From contig NZ_JAFMSU010000001.1 of assembly GCF_017916365.1 (NCBI RefSeq), positions 930,001 to 994,000 of the forward strand: DNA of 64,000 nt. Direction: 5' to 3'. The notes beneath the pieces were generated by a model. That model was not told the origin of the DNA. It saw only the letters and a list, made by a program, of their open reading frames with translations, and did no database searches. This document shows, piece after piece, positions 60,442 through 64,000 of this stretch. The DNA is from Rufibacter roseolus (GTDB lineage Bacteria; Bacteroidota; Bacteroidia; Cytophagales; Hymenobacteraceae). Numbering within the stretch: the stretch's first letter is position 1; every line of letters starts with the position of its first letter. Both the position numbers and the translations under genes were made by a program.

Positions 60442-62007
60442 ATGCTAAGCTTCAAAGAAATCAAAAGCGATTTTCCTGCCGGGGTGGTCGTTTTCCTGGT
60501 AGCGGTTCCCTTGTGCCTGGGTATTGCCATGGCTTCCGGGGCTCCTTTGTTTGCCGGTATTATCTCCGGGATCATTGGTGGGGTGGTAGTCAGTCTGATC
60601 AGCGGTTCGCAGTTGGGGGTAAGTGGGCCGGCGGCTGGTTTGGCCGTGATCGTGCTTAACGCCATTGACCAACTGGGTAGTTTTGAAGTTTTCCTGTCGG
60701 CGGTTTTCCTGGCCGGGCTCATACAATTGGCCTTGGGGTTTCTTAAAGCGGGAAACATTGGGTATTATTTCCCAACCTCGGTGATCAAAGGAATGCTGGC
60801 CGGTATTGGGGTGATCATCATCCTGAAGCAGTTGCCGCATGCCTTTGGGTATGACCGTAATTATGAGGGCAACGTGCACTTTGTGCAACCCGACGGACAG
60901 AACACCTTTTCTGAGCTAATCCATATGCTCAATTTTGTGTCGCTGGGCGCGGTGATCATTAGTGTGATTTCGTTAGGTATCCTGATTTTCTGGGACCAGG
61001 TGCTTTCCAAAAAGGGTAGAATCTTCCAGTTCATCCAGGGGCCGTTGGTAGTGGTGGTGCTGGGCATCGGGCTGAATCTTTTATTCCAGAACTATTATCC
61101 GCAGTTGGCGCTGCGTGACAACCACCTAGTTTCACTCCCTGTCGCAGATAGCATTTCAGGGTTCTTTGGACAATTCACCCGGCCAGATTTCAGCCGGATC
61201 TTCAGCTATGAAGTCATTTTCATGGCGGGTACGCTGGCGGTGGTAGCCAGTTTAGAGACGCTTCTCTGCCTGGAGGCTACCGATAAACTAGACCCTTTCA
61301 AGAGAATAAGCCCTGCTAACCAGGAACTCAAGGCCCAGGGCGTGGGCAACATGGTAGCCGGACTGGTGGGCGGTCTGCCCCTGACCCAGGTAATTGTGCG
61401 GAGCTCTGCCAACATCCAGTCTGGGGGAAGAACCAAGCTGGCCGCCTTCACCCACGGAGTGCTGATTTTGATCTGTGTGATCTCTATCCCGGGCGTGCTA
61501 AACATGATTCCGCTGGCCAGTTTAGCGGCTATTTTGCTCACTGTAGGGTATAAACTGGCTAAACCGGCCTTGTTCAAAAGTATGTACCGCTCCGGTTGGA
61601 TGCAGTTCTTGCCCTTCATTGTCACCATCATTGCTATTGTCTTCACAGACCTGCTCACCGGTATTGGCATTGGCATGGCGGTAGCGGTGCTCTTCCTCCT
61701 GAAGAACAGCTACGAAGTGTCTCACCTATTGCATGCTGAAAAAACACCGGAAGGCAAAGAGCAATACCACCTGGTGCTGGCAGAGGAAGTGACCTTTCTG
61801 AACAAAGGCAACATCATGCAGGCCCTGCGCAAGATTCCAGACGGGGCAGACCTGGTGATTGATTATTCCAAATCTGCCGTAATAGACCATGACGTGAAGG
61901 AGTTGATCCAGGACTTCAAAGAAAACGCCCACCTGAAAAACATCCATCTCACGTTTAAAGAGGCAGGAGAGCGGCAACGCGCAAGTGGCGCCAAAATAAG
62001 TTTGTAA
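60442..62007 (+). CDS. SulP-family anion transporter
   Basis: A 521-residue SulP transporter with 10-12 membrane segments. The start is DFPAGVVVFLVAVPLCLGIA, followed by the family block GSQLGVSGPAAGLAVIVL and later GGLPLTQVIVRSSANIQSGG. The C-terminal 85 residues form a STAS-like domain. A carbonic anhydrase follows in the same operon after 25 bp, so the substrate is probably bicarbonate, as in other SulP/carbonic anhydrase pairs. This is inference from context. Confidence 0.92.
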   Translation: MLSFKEIKSDFPAGVVVFLVAVPLCLGIAMASGAPLFAGIISGIIGGVVVSLISGSQLGVSGPAAGLAVIVLNAIDQLGSFEVFLSAVFLAGLIQLALGFLKAGNIGYYFPTSVIKGMLAGIGVIIILKQLPHAFGYDRNYEGNVHFVQPDGQNTFSELIHMLNFVSLGAVIISVISLGILIFWDQVLSKKGRIFQFIQGPLVVVVLGIGLNLLFQNYYPQLALRDNHLVSLPVADSISGFFGQFTRPDFSRIFSYEVIFMAGTLAVVASLETLLCLEATDKLDPFKRISPANQELKAQGVGNMVAGLVGGLPLTQVIVRSSANIQSGGRTKLAAFTHGVLILICVISIPGVLNMIPLASLAAILLTVGYKLAKPALFKSMYRSGWMQFLPFIVTIIAIVFTDLLTGIGIGMAVAVLFLLKNSYEVSHLLHAEKTPEGKEQYHLVLAEEVTFLNKGNIMQALRKIPDGADLVIDYSKSAVIDHDVKELIQDFKENAHLKNIHLTFKEAGERQRASGAKISL

Positions 62008-62032
62008 TTTCCATAAACCAATAACCATAAAC

Positions 62033-62665
62033 ATGACAACATACACCAAAGAGCTTCAGCAAAAACTATCACCCGCAGATGCCATTGAAATTCTGAAAGA
62101 AGGAAATAACCGCTTTGTAAACAGTAAGCGAGAAGACCGTAATCTTTTGCAGCAGGTAAAGGAAACCGCCGAGGGCCAGAATCCCTTCGCTATCATTCTG
62201 AGCTGCATAGATTCGCGCACATCCTCAGAGCTTATTTTTGATCTGGGTATTGGCGATGTTTTCAACGCCAGAATTGCCGGAAACATAGTGAACGATGACA
62301 TCTTGGGCAGTATGGAATTTGCCTGCAAAGTGGCCGGTTCAAAACTTATTGTGGTGTTAGGGCACACCAGCTGCGGAGCCATCAAAGGTGCCTGCGACCA
62401 CGTAGAATTGGGTAACCTCACCGGTTTGGTGAACAAGATTGCCCCATCTGTAGAGGCTATTGATTACCAGGGTGAGAAAAGCTCTAAAAACAAGGAGTTT
62501 GTTGAATTAGTAGCGCAGGAAAATGTGAGACGCGCGGTGCAGCTCATCAAAGAAAAAAGCCCGATTTTGAATGAAATGATTAAAAATGGCGAAATTGGCA
62601 TCGTAGGTGGCATGTACGATGTAAAATCTGGCGCGGTAGAGTTCTACAGCGCAGAAGTCGCCTAG
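62033..62665 (+). CDS. Beta-class carbonic anhydrase
   Basis: A 210-residue beta-carbonic anhydrase. Zinc ligands are Cys58 (SCIDSR, with Asp60-Arg62), His111 and Cys114 (GHTSCGAIKGA). It interconverts CO2 and bicarbonate in the cytoplasm. The gene lies 25 bp after the SulP transporter and 13 bp before a TetR regulator, so the three form one operon for inorganic carbon supply. Confidence 0.95.
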   Translation: MTTYTKELQQKLSPADAIEILKEGNNRFVNSKREDRNLLQQVKETAEGQNPFAIILSCIDSRTSSELIFDLGIGDVFNARIAGNIVNDDILGSMEFACKVAGSKLIVVLGHTSCGAIKGACDHVELGNLTGLVNKIAPSVEAIDYQGEKSSKNKEFVELVAQENVRRAVQLIKEKSPILNEMIKNGEIGIVGGMYDVKSGAVEFYSAEVA

Positions 62666-62678
62666 GGAAACTCACACC

Positions 62679-63359
62679 ATGAAGAATCTGCTGGCTAATA
62701 TCAAGATAACAGTAGAGGAGAAAGTATACCTCAAAGACCCGGAAAGCTCTGAAAAAGGCCGGATGATCATTGAACATGGCATCAAGCTGATGGAAGAGCT
62801 GGGTCTGGAGGCTTTTACGTTCAAGAAACTGGCCGAGCGGGCAGGTATTACGGAGGCCACCATTTACCGGTACTTTGAAAGCAAGTACAACCTGTTGGTC
62901 TACCTGATCTCATGGTACTGGGGCTGGCTGGAGTACCGTCTGGTGTTTGCCACCTCAAATGTAGCCTCTCCGGAAGAAAGACTGCGGATCGCCATCCGGA
63001 TTCTGTCTGGCCGTATTGAGAACGACATGGATTTCGCCCACATTGATGAGGTCACGCTTCAGAAGATTGTGATCGCTGAGTCGGCTAAAGTGTATCTCAC
63101 CAAAGAGGTGGATGAGAACAACCGGGAAGGTTTCTTCCTGAGCTACAAAAGGCTGAACAAGCGTATCTCCAGCATCATTCTGGAAATCAGCCCCGAGTAT
63201 CCATACCCGGCGTCGTTGGTGTCTACGGTCTCGGAGAGCGCCCATCGGCAGGTTTTCTTTGCCAAGCACTTGCCCTCGCTCACCAACCTGGACCCTGGGC
63301 AGCATGACCAGCTGGTAGACTTTCTAACAGAGCTTGTCTTGAAAACCATCCAAAAATAA
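62679..63359 (+). CDS. TetR/AcrR-family regulator
   Basis: A 226-residue TetR-type regulator. The helix-turn-helix is at about residues 43-67 (FTFKKLAERAGITEATIYRY followed by FESKYN). The C-terminal ligand-binding part has no named family. It is the last gene of the SulP/carbonic anhydrase operon. The tandem inverted repeats 14 bp upstream of the first gene are the likely target, so it may repress its own operon. Confidence 0.92.
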   Translation: MKNLLANIKITVEEKVYLKDPESSEKGRMIIEHGIKLMEELGLEAFTFKKLAERAGITEATIYRYFESKYNLLVYLISWYWGWLEYRLVFATSNVASPEERLRIAIRILSGRIENDMDFAHIDEVTLQKIVIAESAKVYLTKEVDENNREGFFLSYKRLNKRISSIILEISPEYPYPASLVSTVSESAHRQVFFAKHLPSLTNLDPGQHDQLVDFLTELVLKTIQK

Positions 63360-63409
63360 CCAAAACGGTGACTTCCTGAGGTACCAGATGTTGGTTCTTC
63401 AACTTAAAA

Positions 63410-63446
63410 AAAGCCCCTCTTGCAATCAGCAAGAGGGGCTTTGTCA
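63410..63446. terminator. Bidirectional terminator
   Basis: A perfect 14-bp stem (AAAGCCCCTCTTGC with GCAAGAGGGGCTTT) around a 5-base loop, between convergent genes. Confidence 0.9.
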
Positions 63447-63448
63447 TT

Positions 63449-63904
63449 CTACTGCTTCTCTACGGCAATCTTCAAAACTACTTTCCTGATCACCTCCTGC
63501 GTAGCCATGGGGGCGTGCACGTCATTGGGGTAGAAGATGGTGAAGAAGCCCTCCGGAACATCGAACCAACTGCTGGGCTTCACCGGGAAGAAGTAAACGT
63601 CGCGCTCCGCGGAATAAGGTTCTATGGAGTCTCCGCAGGCGGAGAGATCCTGCCAGCCCATATGGTCCACGCCCGAGACAATGTATTGGATGTCTATGTA
63701 CTTGCGGTGCGCTTCCATTTTCGCATCCTCAGGGGCTACGCCGGGGCCTTCCGAGATAATGGCAAACAGGTCATCGCCGGCCAGGTCGTGTTTGCCGGTG
63801 GGTAAATTCTGAACATCGGCCTCTTGCAGAAACGCAAAGGCTTGCCTGAAAAGTGGGTGTAAGGCGTAGTAGCGAGAAGCGTGTTGTAGTTGGTCTAAAA
63901 CCAT
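63449..63904 (-). CDS. YhcH/YjgK/YiaL-family protein
   Basis: A 151-residue DUF386 (YhcH/YjgK/YiaL) cupin-like protein. Signature blocks are EAHRKYIDIQYIVSGVDHMG, PSSWFDVPEGFFTIFYPNDV and HAPM near the end, where conserved His and Glu residues bind a metal. Relatives are linked to sugar acid or sialic acid use and biofilm formation. No sugar genes are seen before the window ends. Confidence 0.92.
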   Translation of the reverse strand: MVLDQLQHASRYYALHPLFRQAFAFLQEADVQNLPTGKHDLAGDDLFAIISEGPGVAPEDAKMEAHRKYIDIQYIVSGVDHMGWQDLSACGDSIEPYSAERDVYFFPVKPSSWFDVPEGFFTIFYPNDVHAPMATQEVIRKVVLKIAVEKQ

Positions 63905-64000
63905 GTTTCTGTTGTATAAGGTAAGCTCCCCGCGACTTATCCAAAACTGAACGAGTTTGTTTTAAAAGCAAATCCGTTCATGGTTCTGGATTGCTCCTGG

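Noticed and set aside
1..64000. tRNA, rRNA or riboswitch
   Set aside because: I saw no cloverleaf with a TTC arm, no rRNA core sequence and no known aptamer core on reading both strands; a covariance search could still find a diverged one.

Overview
The window reads as chromosome from a member of the Bacteroidota, most likely a Cytophagales bacterium near Hymenobacteraceae (inference from gene content, not a database match). Grounds: many lipoproteins with a Cys following a short hydrophobic leader, a carboxypeptidase-regulatory-domain outer-membrane barrel, large secreted M1, M16 and S9 peptidases, a GH140-type glycosidase, GbsR and LytTR regulators, and promoters of the TTTG / TAnnTTTG type (clearest at 25202-25231). 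No rRNA or tRNA gene was seen. Most of the window is fairly GC-rich, with a few islands that are clearly AT-rich.

Layout. 1-650: a REP-associated tyrosine transposase broken by one in-frame stop and flanked by its palindromes. 818-1484: a membrane protein plus XRE regulator with a 14-bp-arm operator. 1600-9480: an iminopeptidase-like hydrolase, fabF, a secreted hydrolase, a YceI lipoprotein and an M1 aminopeptidase. 9659-13963: yjjX followed by the 5-oxoprolinase genes pxpB-pxpC-pxpA and an NRAMP-fold transporter lacking the metal-binding motif. 13964-14841: a dense cluster of inverted repeats. 14842-24984: a BNR-repeat protein, an M16 peptidase and an outer-membrane barrel. 25249-27369: a PAS/GAF histidine kinase. 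27390-30113: a four-gene GbsR operon with two matching operators. 30325-49479: mostly single housekeeping or accessory genes (cytochrome c, SDR, aldo/keto reductase with AraC, MATE, serine hydrolases, pirin and others). 53491-64000: a LytTR regulator, a serine hydrolase, an S9 peptidase, a porin, a SulP transporter / carbonic anhydrase / TetR operon and a YhcH-type protein.

The most unusual part is 50396-53195, with a relative at 34484-34998. Five small AT-rich genes lie head to tail on the minus strand. Each is followed by a 60-80 bp palindromic site, and each segment is bounded by a short inverted repeat of the form GTTR.../...YAAC. This is the architecture of integron gene cassettes with attC sites. 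Three sites, including the one 17 kb away, share the same core CGGCCGACGGCC. No integrase gene lies in the window, so this looks like a cassette cluster without an integrase, in a phylum where such systems are little described. The lone cassette at 34484-34998 can be cut out on paper to leave a seamless target.

A second theme is the number of short palindromic intergenic elements: RAYT-linked REPs, a nested pair of 42-bp and 37-bp inverted repeats, and at least ten copies of an imperfect palindrome with consensus GTTTTnAGGCC...GGCCTnAAAAC. Several regulators also have a convincing inverted-repeat operator next to them (XRE, GbsR, Crp/Fnr, TetR).
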